From: Salinigranum halophilum
Lineage (GTDB): Archaea > Halobacteriota > Halobacteria > Halobacteriales > Haloferacaceae
DNA: 64,000 nt
Direction of reading: 5' to 3'
NCBI RefSeq assembly: GCF_007004735.1
Contig: NZ_SSNL01000007.1
Location: 107,061-171,060 of the forward strand
How positions within the stretch are numbered: the stretch's first letter is position 1; each line of letters opens with the position of its first letter. The position numbers and the translations under genes were made by a program. Under the pieces are notes generated by a model, which was not told where the DNA came from, made no database searches, and worked only from the letters and a program-made list of their open reading frames with translations. Positions 54,232-62,378 of this stretch are shown piece after piece.

Positions 54232-54954
54232 TCACTCCGTGAACGCCCGCGTGGCCGCCCGGCACGCCTCGTCGCGCCGGAGCTGTGACAGCGCGCCGCG
54301 GATACGGTCGCGTGCGCCGTCCTCCGGTGTGCGGGCCAGCCGTTTGGCCGTCGCCGTCGCTCGCTTCGGTGACTCACTGATGCGCTCGACGAACCGCGTT
54401 ACGGCCGGTTCGAGTTCCCCGTCCCCGACGACGCGATTGAGGAGCCCCCACTCGTGGGCCGTCTCGGCGTCGATGGGTTCGCCCGTGAGGATCAGTTCCA
54501 TGAGACGCTTCCGCCCACAGCTCTCTCCGACACGTTCGACGGCGTACGGTGGGTACGCCCCGATGGTGGTCTCGGGCAACGCGAAGGCGGCGTCGTCGAC
54601 GGCCACTGCGAGATCGGCGGCACAGACGAGTTCGAAGCCGCCGCCGTACGCGAGGCCGTTGACCGCCGCGATGACGGGGACCGAGAGGCGCTCGATTCCC
54701 CAGAACGTCTCGTACAGCGCGTCGGCCAGTTCCTCGACGTCGGCCGCGGACTCCGCCTCGTCGATGACGGCGATGTCGTCGCCTGCACAGAAGACGTCTT
54801 CGACGCCCGTGAGGACGGCTACCCGTGATTCGGCCTCCGCCCGTACGAGTTCCTCGCCGAGTCGACGCCACCCCTCCAGGTGGAGGGCGTTTCGTTTCTC
54901 GGGTCGGTCGATGGTCACCCAGTGCGCGTCGCCGCGGGTCTCTGTGTGAATCAC
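54232..54954 (-). CDS. Enoyl-CoA hydratase/isomerase family protein
   Basis: The 240-residue crotonase-fold protein has VTIDRPEKRNALHLEGWRRL, the oxyanion motifs VFCAGDDIAVIDEAE and AAVNGLAYGGGFELVCAADL, and FALPETTIGAYPPYAVERVG. It likely hydrates or isomerises an enoyl-CoA in fatty acid or branched-chain breakdown; substrate is undecided. GTG at 54954 (MIHTETRGDAHWVTI) is chosen; a GTG four codons upstream at 54966 is an alternative. No beta-oxidation partner genes lie nearby. Confidence 0.82.
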   Translation of the reverse strand: MIHTETRGDAHWVTIDRPEKRNALHLEGWRRLGEELVRAEAESRVAVLTGVEDVFCAGDDIAVIDEAESAADVEELADALYETFWGIERLSVPVIAAVNGLAYGGGFELVCAADLAVAVDDAAFALPETTIGAYPPYAVERVGESCGRKRLMELILTGEPIDAETAHEWGLLNRVVGDGELEPAVTRFVERISESPKRATATAKRLARTPEDGARDRIRGALSQLRRDEACRAATRAFTE

Positions 54955-55022
54955 GCTCCGGTACACGTCGCTCCGTGGCAAGAACTCTCGGGCCACCCGG
55001 TCGGGTATCGACCCCGCTCTCG

Positions 55023-56537
55023 CTACTCGTCGGACGAGTCGAACGGTGACTCCGCCCCTTCGGGAACTCGGTCGGGGTGTACGACGACGTTCTCTCGCCC
55101 GATGGGTATCTTCTGAATCGCGCCGTCGTCCGCCATCCCCGAGAGCACCCGACTCACTTTCGACTTCGACCACCCCGTCTCGCTGACGACGACCGACTGT
55201 CGTACCCGCCCGTCGTGCTCGTCGAGTACCTCGTGAACTCGCTTTTCGTCCGTCGTCGCTCTCGCCACGTGGCCCGTTCCGCCTTCGGTCGCACCGTCGG
55301 TCTCCACCCCTGGTTCCACGTCGACCTGTTCCGTTCTGCCTCCGGACGAGTCGGTCCACGGCGACCCGCGTGTGCGGTAGAACAACACGGCTCCGGCTCC
55401 GAGAGCGAGTGAGACGCCAGCTAGCGCGCCGACGGCGACGCCCGGCGTGGGCGAGAGCGCACCGACCAGTCTCGAGTCGTCCGGAGAGACGTCCCCACCC
55501 CTCGCGTCCTCGGCCGCGTCGTCGACCCCGTCGCCGTCAGTGTCGGCCCGAGTCGGGTCCGTTCCGAGCTGGTTCACCTCGCGTCCGTCGGCGAGGCCGT
55601 CGCCGTCGGTGTCTGCCCGCGTCGGATTGGTGTCGTACCGACGGACCTCCGCCGCGTCGTCGAGGCCATCGCCGTCGGTGTCGGGGTTCGTCGGGTCCGT
55701 CTCGTGGACGTTGACCTCCGGCCCGTCGTCGAGGCCGTCGCCGTCGGTGTCTGTGTCCGTCGGGTCGGTCTGATACTCGGTCACTTCCGCCCCGTCGCCG
55801 AGGCCGTCGCCGTCGGTGTCGGTGCTCGTCGGGTCGGTCCCGTGTGTGGCAACCTCGACGCCGTCGTCGAGGCCGTCGCCGTCGGTGTCTGTCTCCGTCG
55901 GATTGGTCTGCTGGTTGTCCACCTCGACGCCGTCGGCGAGGCCGTCGTCGTCGGTGTCGGTGCTCGTCGGGTCCGTCTCGTGGGTGTTCAGTTCGGGACC
56001 ATCGGCGAGGCCGTCGCCGTCGGTGTCCCTCGTGTCGAACCCCGTCCCGCGTTCGAACTCCTCTCGGTTGCCGAGTCCGTCGCCGTCGACGTCGCCCGCC
56101 GCCCCGAGCACCCGGACGCCGACCGTTCCGCTCGCCAGCGGTTCGGCGCTCGTGTTGGTCGCGTTCGCGGCACGTACGGTGACGGTCAGGTCCCGCTTCC
56201 CGGTCGCGTTCTCCGGGAACCCGTCGAGCGTCAGCGTGACGTTCGTGGTCGCGTTCGTCCCATCGACCTGCCGACAGGTGGCTGTCCCGGCCGTGTTACC
56301 ATGCACGTCGGCACAGACGTCGTACGTGTCCGTCCCCGTCGTGACCGAAGTGGTGACGTTCACCGCACGCCACCCCGCGACCGTCGGTCGCTCTCCGTCC
56401 GCGACGACGCCCGTCCCCGACAGCGTGACGCTGTTCACGGCCACGGCGTCGGACCCGGCAGCGACGGCGCCGCCGGTGAGGGCGAACAAGACGACGGCGA
56501 CGACAACGGTGGCAGGGACGGCGAGACGTGCGCTCAT
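55023..56537 (-). CDS. Membrane-anchored winged-helix regulator with extracellular TSP3 calcium-binding repeats
   Basis: The 504-residue product has four parts. A signal peptide or anchor (residues 1-28) is followed by an Ig-like domain with a Cys pair (75, 88) and several N-x-T sequons. Nine DTDGDGLxDG repeats of 23 residues occupy 149-344; these should bind Ca2+ in thrombospondin type 3 style. A membrane helix covers about 365-387 and a cytoplasmic winged helix (TDEKRVHEVLDEHDGRVRQS to KSKVSRVLSGMADDGAIQKI) covers about 428-490. The topology suggests a one-component transmembrane regulator. Function is inferred only from domain layout. It is divergent from a repeat-rich lipoprotein gene. 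Confidence 0.85.
   Translation of the reverse strand: MSARLAVPATVVVAVVLFALTGGAVAAGSDAVAVNSVTLSGTGVVADGERPTVAGWRAVNVTTSVTTGTDTYDVCADVHGNTAGTATCRQVDGTNATTNVTLTLDGFPENATGKRDLTVTVRAANATNTSAEPLASGTVGVRVLGAAGDVDGDGLGNREEFERGTGFDTRDTDGDGLADGPELNTHETDPTSTDTDDDGLADGVEVDNQQTNPTETDTDGDGLDDGVEVATHGTDPTSTDTDGDGLGDGAEVTEYQTDPTDTDTDGDGLDDGPEVNVHETDPTNPDTDGDGLDDAAEVRRYDTNPTRADTDGDGLADGREVNQLGTDPTRADTDGDGVDDAAEDARGGDVSPDDSRLVGALSPTPGVAVGALAGVSLALGAGAVLFYRTRGSPWTDSSGGRTEQVDVEPGVETDGATEGGTGHVARATTDEKRVHEVLDEHDGRVRQSVVVSETGWSKSKVSRVLSGMADDGAIQKIPIGRENVVVHPDRVPEGAESPFDSSDE
55506..56093 (-). repeat. Nine 69-bp coding repeats (TSP3-type) in the membrane regulator
   Basis: The repeats encode a 23-residue unit around DTDGDGL and D/N-P-T, with the last copy partial. 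The DNA copies are similar (GACACCGACGGCGACGGCCT-like words recur), so copy number may vary by recombination. They are coding, not a CRISPR array. Confidence 0.85.
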
Positions 56538-56704
56538 GACTCAGTCGTGACATCTACTCGTATCTGCGGTTTAACGCTTTGTTTATCATCCACTCGGCCT
56601 GAGTTTCCGTTCGAAACAGTCGAAACGATCCGTGTTTCACCGCCGAACAGTCGGGACGGTCTCCCCGGTTTTTGCACCCGTCACCCGTCGCCGACGACTG
56701 CGAC

Positions 56705-57109
56705 ATGACTGACGACAACCGCTCTCGACGGAAGTTCGTAGCCGGCGTAACGACGACACTCGCTGCAGCGATTGCGGGCTGCTCGGGTGCGGGCAGCGAC
56801 AGTGCCTCGACGAACGGAACGACAGAGAGCCAGGGAGCAGAAGGCGTCACGGACACGGCCGACGACGAACAGGCCATGACCGAGACTGAAACGGAGACGG
56901 AGATGATGACCGAGACGGATTCGATGGAGAACGAGACGACGACCGACGAGACGGATTCGATGGAGAACGAGACGCTGACCAACGAGACGGATTCGATGGA
57001 GAACGAGACGCTGACCAACGAGACGGACTCGATGGAGAACGAGACGCTGACCAACGAGACTGACTCGATGGAGAACGAGACGACGACCGAAGACGAGGAC
57101 TCGGCGTAG
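56705..57109 (+). CDS. Tat lipoprotein with acidic, sequon-rich repeats
   Basis: The 134-residue protein starts with a Tat signal (RSRRKFVAGVTTTLAAAIAGC; lipobox Cys26). After a Ser/Thr/Glu-rich stretch come five 12-residue repeats TDSMENETLTNE (residues 71-130). The mature chain has nine N-x-T sequons (one NGT and eight NET), so an N-glycosylated, extended stalk or surface polymer is likely. No globular domain is visible. It is divergent from the TSP3-winged-helix gene across 167 nt. A GGTTTTTGCACC box lies about 30 nt upstream of the ATG. Confidence 0.8.
   Translation: MTDDNRSRRKFVAGVTTTLAAAIAGCSGAGSDSASTNGTTESQGAEGVTDTADDEQAMTETETETEMMTETDSMENETTTDETDSMENETLTNETDSMENETLTNETDSMENETLTNETDSMENETTTEDEDSA
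56915..57094 (+). repeat. Five tandem 36-bp coding repeats
   Basis: Each unit encodes TDSMENETxTxE. The central three copies are nearly identical at the DNA level, so the copy number may be unstable. Confidence 0.85.
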
Positions 57110-57200
57110 CTACCGGTCTCGGACGAGCCGTCTCTGACCGACGACGGTATCGCCGACGTTCACCCTCTTCTGTGGCCACGCTCCGACGACAGTGACCACG

Positions 57201-57944
57201 CTACTCGTGGTACGACGGTGCCGCGGCCTCGACGACGCGACACGCTAGCTCTTCGAACTCGGCGTGGTCGGGGACGACGTCGACGTCGATGCCGTTCGCC
57301 GCCGCCGTCTCACGCGTCGGGTCGCCGATGGCTCCCACGACCGCGTCGTTCAGGCCGGCGACCGCCTCGTCGCGGACGCCGCGCTCGGCCGCCGCGTCGA
57401 GGAAGTTCTCGACCGTGAGCGATGAGGTAAAACAGACACCCTCCAGTTCACCACCGGCGGCCATCACGGTCGACTGCCCCGCTCCTTCGGGGCGCGTCAG
57501 CCGGTAGAGGACCGTCTCCTCCACCGTCGCCCCCGCCTCGCGGAGCCCGTCGAGGAGCACGTCGCTCCCGTGGTCCGACCGTGCGACTGCGACCCGTTCG
57601 CCTGCGACGTCTCCGCGGAGTCGTTCGACCAGTCCGACCGAGGAGTACTCCTCCGGCATCGCGTCGACGGTCCAGCCCGCCGCCCGCGCGGCCGCGGCCG
57701 TCGTCGGACCGATACAGACGAGCGTCGCCTCCCCCGGCAACCACCCCGCCTCCGCGAGGAGTTCCGCGCCCGTCTTGCTGGTGAGGACGACGTACGGGGC
57801 GTCTTCGGGGACGTTCCCCGTCGGCTCGACGGCGAGCATCGGGTCCGGAACCGGGGTCGCGCCGAGCGAGTCGAGCAGTTCCACCGCCTGTGCGAGTCGT
57901 TCGTCGTCCGGACGGAACACGGCGACGCGGACCTCTCGTGTCAT
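57201..57944 (-). CDS. hemD: Uroporphyrinogen-III synthase
   Basis: Closes hydroxymethylbilane with inversion of ring D to give uroporphyrinogen III. The 247-residue two-domain protein has TREVRVAVFRPDDERLAQAV, then VVLTSKTGAELLAEAGWLPG, TLVCIGPTTAAAARAAGW, ATVEETVLYRLTRPEGAGQS and GVCFTSSLTVENFLDAAAER, which follow the HemD pattern. It overlaps cobA by 4 nt and is the last gene of the hemC-cobA-hemD operon. Confidence 0.92.
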   Translation of the reverse strand: MTREVRVAVFRPDDERLAQAVELLDSLGATPVPDPMLAVEPTGNVPEDAPYVVLTSKTGAELLAEAGWLPGEATLVCIGPTTAAAARAAGWTVDAMPEEYSSVGLVERLRGDVAGERVAVARSDHGSDVLLDGLREAGATVEETVLYRLTRPEGAGQSTVMAAGGELEGVCFTSSLTVENFLDAAAERGVRDEAVAGLNDAVVGAIGDPTRETAAANGIDVDVVPDHAEFEELACRVVEAAAPSYHE

Positions 57945-58744
57945 CTCGCCTCACCGACCTCCGTTTCGTACCCGCTCCGGAGAAACGCTCGAACCCGGTC
58001 GCGGGTCGCTGCGACGTCGCCGACGACCGTGATCGCCGGCGGCTCGATTCCCGCCTCGTCGCGGACGTCGACGATGGTGTCGAGCGTCCCCGTCGCGACG
58101 CGCATCCCCGGCCACGTCGCGCGTTCGACCAGGGCGACGGGCGTCTCGGGGTCCAGTCCCGCGCTCCGGAGTTCGGCGCTGTAGGCGGGCAACTTCCCGA
58201 CGCCCATCAGCACGACGATGGTCCCGCCGGTCGCGGCGAGTGCGTCCCAGTCGACGGCCGACTCCTCCTTCGTCGGGTCCTCGTGTCCCGTGACGAACGA
58301 CACCGACGAGGCGTGGTCGCGGTGGGTCACCGGGATGCCGGCCACGGCCGGCCCGGCGATGGCCGAGGTGACGCCGGGGACGACCTCGAACGGGACCCCC
58401 TCGCTCGCGAGGTGTTCCATCTCCTCACCGCCGCGGCCGAAGACGAACGGGTCGCCCCCCTTCAGCCGAACCACGTGTTTGCCCTCGCGGGCGAGTTCGA
58501 CGAGCCGGCGGTTGGTGTACTCCTGTGGCGTCCACTCGCCACCGGCGCGCTTCCCGACGTCCTCGCGCCGGTCCTCGGGGACGAGTGAGATGATGTCCGG
58601 GCCCGGAAGCTTGTCGTGGAGCACGACGTCCGCCTCGTCGAGGAGCCGTCGGGCTTTCACCGTCAACAGCTCCGGGTCGCCCGGCCCCGACCCGACGAGC
58701 GAGACGTGGCCGACGTCACCCCCGTCGCCCGTCGCGTCGCTCAT
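57941..58744 (-). CDS. cobA: Uroporphyrinogen-III C-methyltransferase
   Basis: Methylates uroporphyrinogen III to precorrin-2 using S-adenosylmethionine, at the branch to siroheme, cobalamin or archaeal heme. The 267-residue protein has the SUMT signatures VSLVGSGPGDPELLTVKARR, VRLKGGDPFVFGRGGEEMEH, and VVPGVTSAIAGPAVAGIPVT. Both junctions in the operon are 4-nt overlaps. In archaea the siroheme-dependent route also supplies heme, so this step may feed heme as well as cobalamin. Confidence 0.94.
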   Translation of the reverse strand: MSDATGDGGDVGHVSLVGSGPGDPELLTVKARRLLDEADVVLHDKLPGPDIISLVPEDRREDVGKRAGGEWTPQEYTNRRLVELAREGKHVVRLKGGDPFVFGRGGEEMEHLASEGVPFEVVPGVTSAIAGPAVAGIPVTHRDHASSVSFVTGHEDPTKEESAVDWDALAATGGTIVVLMGVGKLPAYSAELRSAGLDPETPVALVERATWPGMRVATGTLDTIVDVRDEAGIEPPAITVVGDVAATRDRVRAFLRSGYETEVGEAR

Positions 58745-59826
58745 TCGGCGGCCTCCGTCGCCCGTTCGATGAGTTCGGCCGCCCCGCGGTCCCGGAGGTC
58801 GGCGGCGAAGTCCGCAGCGGCGGTGCCGTGCCGTTCGACCGGCAGGTCACGCGAGGCCTCGAGCACGTCCTCGCCGTCGGGGCCGAACACCTGGACGGTC
58901 ACGTGGACGTACGACCCCTGCAGGACGGCGTACGCGCCGATGGGGGCGATACACCCTCCACCGAGCTCTGCCAGCAGCGTCCGCTCGACGGTCGTCTCGA
59001 CGCGCGTCCGCGGGAAGTCCAGCACCTCGTTGAGGTCGTCGATGTTCTCGGTCGCCGTCACGGCGATTGCGCCCTGGCCCGGGGCCGGGACGAACTCCGT
59101 CGGCGAGAGGCGCGTGAACGAGACCTGGTGGTCCAGGCCGCTCCTCCGAAGGCCCGCCTCCGCGAGGACGATGGCATCGTACTCAACGTCGACCTCCCGG
59201 CCGAGTGCGTTCCGTTCGAGCTCCGTCCGCGAGTCGAACCACTCCTGTGGCCGCTGGTCGTACTCCGGTTCGTAGTCGTCCTCGCCGATGTGGCCCTTCC
59301 GCTCCTTGTCGGCTTCGACCCGGGCTTCGTGTTCCGCCTGGAGCGACGGCGCGAGCACCTTCTCGACGCGCGTGTCGACGTTTCCGCGGAGCGGTTCGAC
59401 TTCCAGGTCGGGACGGGCGTTGAGCAACTGCGCTCTGCGGCGGAGCGACGACGTGCCGACCGTCGCCCCCTCGGGGAGGTCCGCCAGCGACTCGCCGTCG
59501 GGCGTGACGAGGACGTCGTTCGCCGGGGCGCGCTCGAGTACCCCCGCGATGACCAGTTCGGGCGGCTGCTCCGTTGGCATGTCCTTCAGCGAGTGGACCG
59601 CGGCGTCGACCTCCCCCGCCATCACCCGCTGGTCGAGCGCACGGACGAACGCCCCGGTCTTTCCCAGTCGGTGGATGAGTTCGTCCGTGATTCGGTCTCC
59701 TTCCGTCTCGACCTCGACGAGTTCGACTTCGTATCGGCGGTCCTCGAGCGCCTCCTGTACGCTCGCCGCCTGCCGGAGGGCGAGGTCCGACCCGCGTGTC
59801 GCTAGTCGGAGCGTCCGTGTGGGCAT
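58741..59826 (-). CDS. hemC: Hydroxymethylbilane synthase (porphobilinogen deaminase)
   Basis: Links four porphobilinogens. The 361-residue protein starts MPTRTLRLATRGSDLALRQA. Catalytic blocks include HSLKDMPTEQPPELVIAGVL, ATVGTSSLRRRAQLLNARPD and the cofactor-binding Cys in LAELGGGCIAPIGAYAVLQG. A lineage-specific insert of about 45 residues (EARVEADKERKGHIGEDDYE region) is visible between the second and third domains. A TTTT box about 27 nt before the ATG supports the start at 59826 over a longer frame. It leads the hemC-cobA-hemD operon. Confidence 0.95.
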   Translation of the reverse strand: MPTRTLRLATRGSDLALRQAASVQEALEDRRYEVELVEVETEGDRITDELIHRLGKTGAFVRALDQRVMAGEVDAAVHSLKDMPTEQPPELVIAGVLERAPANDVLVTPDGESLADLPEGATVGTSSLRRRAQLLNARPDLEVEPLRGNVDTRVEKVLAPSLQAEHEARVEADKERKGHIGEDDYEPEYDQRPQEWFDSRTELERNALGREVDVEYDAIVLAEAGLRRSGLDHQVSFTRLSPTEFVPAPGQGAIAVTATENIDDLNEVLDFPRTRVETTVERTLLAELGGGCIAPIGAYAVLQGSYVHVTVQVFGPDGEDVLEASRDLPVERHGTAAADFAADLRDRGAAELIERATEAAE

Positions 59827-59952
59827 ACGCGAGCATGCGCGACCGACAGTGAAAAGCCCACCACTTCCGCCGTCACGCTCTTGTCTGGCTGTCTCCACGT
59901 CCGTCTGTGTCCCTCCCTCTGTCGCCCTCCGACCGCACCATTGCATTTGACG

Positions 59953-60378
59953 ATGACGGCTAGCCGACTCGACTGGCTGGCCCGTGGGGTCGGCGACTTC
60001 CTTCGATTCGTCCTGCTCTGGGTCGCTCTCGGCTCGGTGACGGGGCCGCTTCGAACGATAATCTCGGCCGCCACCAGTGAGCGACTGCCCTGGTGGACCG
60101 CTTCTGTGACGACTGCGGTTCTCGCGACCGCCGTCTACTGGTCCGTCGGCCGGCTCTCCTGGCGGCTCGTCGGCCGTGCGTGGCTCTGCGGCATCGTCGT
60201 CTCCGTGATTTCTGTCGTCGGGTTCGTCCTGTTCCCGTTCGACGAGTCGTCCAGTTTCGCGACAGTCGTCCTCGTCTTCTGCTGGTGGCTCGTCGGCGTC
60301 GGCGTCGGCGTCGGACTCACCTCGCCGACGCTGTGGCGGTCGTTCCGCGACCGGGTCCTCCTCCGGCCGCGGTCGTAG
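59953..60378 (+). CDS. Small membrane protein (141 aa), unknown
   Basis: The product has four hydrophobic segments (RFVLLWVALGSVTGPLRTII, ASVTTAVLATAVYWSVG, LCGIVVSVISVVGFVLFPF and VVLVFCWWLVGVGVGVGLTS). No family recognised. It is divergent from hemC and convergent with the next membrane protein. No Shine-Dalgarno or clear TATA was assigned beyond AAA-free sequence. Confidence 0.55.
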   Translation: MTASRLDWLARGVGDFLRFVLLWVALGSVTGPLRTIISAATSERLPWWTASVTTAVLATAVYWSVGRLSWRLVGRAWLCGIVVSVISVVGFVLFPFDESSSFATVVLVFCWWLVGVGVGVGLTSPTLWRSFRDRVLLRPRS

Positions 60379-60394
60379 CGCGCTCGGACGCCCT

Positions 60395-61006
60395 TCACGG
60401 CGTGCCGAGTTCCTCGTGCCGCCTGTAGAGGTAGTACAGCGCGAGCGGGACGCTCACCACGAAGTTCGTCACGAGGACGGCGACGACGGCGAGCAACCCC
60501 CAGAGGACGGGGTCGGGCGTCCACGCGCCGCCTTCCCGTTCGACCGCCCGCGCGTCGACGTACATCGCGACGGGGAACACGAGCGTGATGACGACGCCGA
60601 CGAGGCCGGCCAGCGTGGCGACGCCTCCGAAGAGGACGAACGTCGAGAGGCTCGCGAGGCCGCCGAGCCCGACGATATCGAGCACGCCCGCGAAGAGGAA
60701 CAGGACGGCCGCGAGGGCACCGCCGACGAGAGTGACCAGGAGGTAGACGGGGACGGCCGCGATCCAGTACCACCAGTTCGATTCGACGCTCGCAGCGGGC
60801 AAGAGGCCGTCGAGCGTCCGCCGGAGGCTCTCGCTCGTCGTTTCGGGCGCACCGGTCGCGCCGTCGGACCCGGCGGCGGTCTCGCCACTTCGACCGATAG
60901 CGGCCCCGTCGCCGCCGTTCGCGTCGTCGGTCTCCGTGGGCGGGTCGAACTCGGCGGGCGACGCCCCGTCAGGGTCGTCACGGCCTTCGTCACGCGGCGG
61001 GCACAT
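60395..61006 (-). CDS. Membrane protein with acidic N-terminal tail (203 aa)
   Basis: A disordered, Gly/Asp-rich tail of about 70 residues is followed by four hydrophobic segments (YWIAAVPVYLLVTLVGGALA, VLFLFAGVLDIVGLGGLASL, FGGVATLAGLVGVVITLVFP and WGLLAVVAVLVTNFVVSVPL). The last ends in YYLYRRHEELGTP. This layout is common among haloarchaeal DUF-type membrane proteins of unknown role. Start at ATG 61006 rather than a longer frame. Confidence 0.65.
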   Translation of the reverse strand: MCPPRDEGRDDPDGASPAEFDPPTETDDANGGDGAAIGRSGETAAGSDGATGAPETTSESLRRTLDGLLPAASVESNWWYWIAAVPVYLLVTLVGGALAAVLFLFAGVLDIVGLGGLASLSTFVLFGGVATLAGLVGVVITLVFPVAMYVDARAVEREGGAWTPDPVLWGLLAVVAVLVTNFVVSVPLALYYLYRRHEELGTP

Positions 61007-61135
61007 GTCCGACCGGAGGGCGTGCCGACACTCAACTCTCCCGGTCACCCGCCGGGGACGACACACGGCGGCTCGGTCCACAGCCCGCCGCGCACGCGGA
61101 GGACCTCCGTGGGCGGGTCGAACTCGACGGCTGGC

Positions 61136-62164
61136 TCAGCCGCCTGTCGACGAGACGACCGTCTCGACGTCACCGAGTCCCGCACGCCGGACGACACCCC
61201 GTACCGGGTCCGCACAGCCCGCGAGGTTGTCCGAACCACCGTCGAGGACGAGGAGGTCCGCCGCCCGGCCGGCTTCGACGACGCCCGCGTTCCGCCCGGT
61301 GATCTCACAACCGGCCGTCGTCGCCATCCGGAGCACCTCCCGGGCCGTCACGTCGAACGACTTGGCGGTGTACGCCATCTCCCGGAACATCGACGGCGCG
61401 TTGAGCATGACGTTGTCCGTCCCGAGGGCCACGGTCGTGTGGTCGAGCAGGTCCCGGAGCGGCGGCCGACCCACCCCGAGCACGAGGTTCGCCCGCGGAC
61501 ACACTGCGATGGGTGTCTCGCGTTCGGCGACGCGGGCCAGATGTTCCGGTTCGGCGTGGACCATGTGGACGAGGAGGTCCGGCTCCAGATCGAGCGCGGG
61601 GTGGATGTCGTCGGCGTCCGGCTCGCCGGCGTGGATGGCGAACGGGACGCCCGCCTCTCGGACCGCCGCGCGCCGTGCGGCGAAGTCGTCGTCGGCCGCA
61701 CCGCTCGCCCCGAAGCCGTCCGCTACCTCGAGCACTGCCGGGTCATCGCTCCCGAAGATGAACGGGTCGACCATCTGCCCCCGTGCGGCGTCGCGGAGCG
61801 CCCGAGCACCCTCGACGCCCGACTCGCGGAAGTCGAGGAACGCGGTGGTCCCCGTCCGCTCCATGAACCGGAGCGTCCGACGCATCGCGGTCACGAGTTC
61901 CGTCCGGCTTGCGGCCGCCAGCCGTCGGTGTTTCAGACTGTCCGGCGGCGCGACGGCCTCGTCGAGAGAGAGACCGACCGCCGCCTCCTTCGCGACCGAG
62001 TCGCCGATGTGGGTGTGTGCGTTGACGAACGCCGGGAGGACGATGTCCGTCGACGTCGTGTCGGTCTGCTCGACCGCCTCGATACGACCGTCCGCTACCA
62101 CGACGCGGCCGCGAACCGGTTCGAACGACTCCCCGGCGAGTATCGTTCCCTCGAACTGTTCCAT
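61136..62164 (-). CDS. Amidohydrolase family metal-dependent deaminase-like enzyme
   Basis: The 342-residue protein has the amidohydrolase metal motifs: VLPAFVNAHTHIGDSVAKEA (H50, H52), PFAIHAGEPDADDIHP, LVHMVHAEPEHLARVAE and ALGTDNVMLNAPSMF. The N- and C-terminal beta sandwich is present (RVVVADGRIEAVEQT and AADLLVLDGGSDNLAG). It groups with cytosine deaminase/chlorohydrolase-like enzymes (MtaD-like); nucleobase or adenosine derivatives are plausible substrates. An ACATATATCG element lies about 28 nt upstream of the ATG, so the mRNA is leaderless. Confidence 0.85.
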   Translation of the reverse strand: MEQFEGTILAGESFEPVRGRVVVADGRIEAVEQTDTTSTDIVLPAFVNAHTHIGDSVAKEAAVGLSLDEAVAPPDSLKHRRLAAASRTELVTAMRRTLRFMERTGTTAFLDFRESGVEGARALRDAARGQMVDPFIFGSDDPAVLEVADGFGASGAADDDFAARRAAVREAGVPFAIHAGEPDADDIHPALDLEPDLLVHMVHAEPEHLARVAERETPIAVCPRANLVLGVGRPPLRDLLDHTTVALGTDNVMLNAPSMFREMAYTAKSFDVTAREVLRMATTAGCEITGRNAGVVEAGRAADLLVLDGGSDNLAGCADPVRGVVRRAGLGDVETVVSSTGG

Positions 62165-62378
62165 GGCGACCCTCGCGGGCCTGTAACGATATATGTTTTC
62201 TTCGCCTAGTTGCAGAACAATCCGCTCCTCTACTCGGTTTTTCGTGTCGGTACGTTCTGCCCGGTCCGCCGTTCGCTGGCTCGGGAGCGCCGTGTCGAGC
62301 AGTCACGACGGCGAAAGTCGTCGGCTGCCCCGGCGACGGTCGCCCCGTCCGCTCTCACGCGGGCTCTCGGGCGACGGC

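Noticed and set aside
55506..56093. 69-bp repeats as non-coding tandem DNA
   Set aside because: They encode well-formed TSP3 calcium-binding units within a complete gene.
56915..57094. Regularly spaced 36-bp repeats as a CRISPR array
   Set aside because: The repeats are directly adjacent with no unique spacers and are in frame in a lipoprotein gene.
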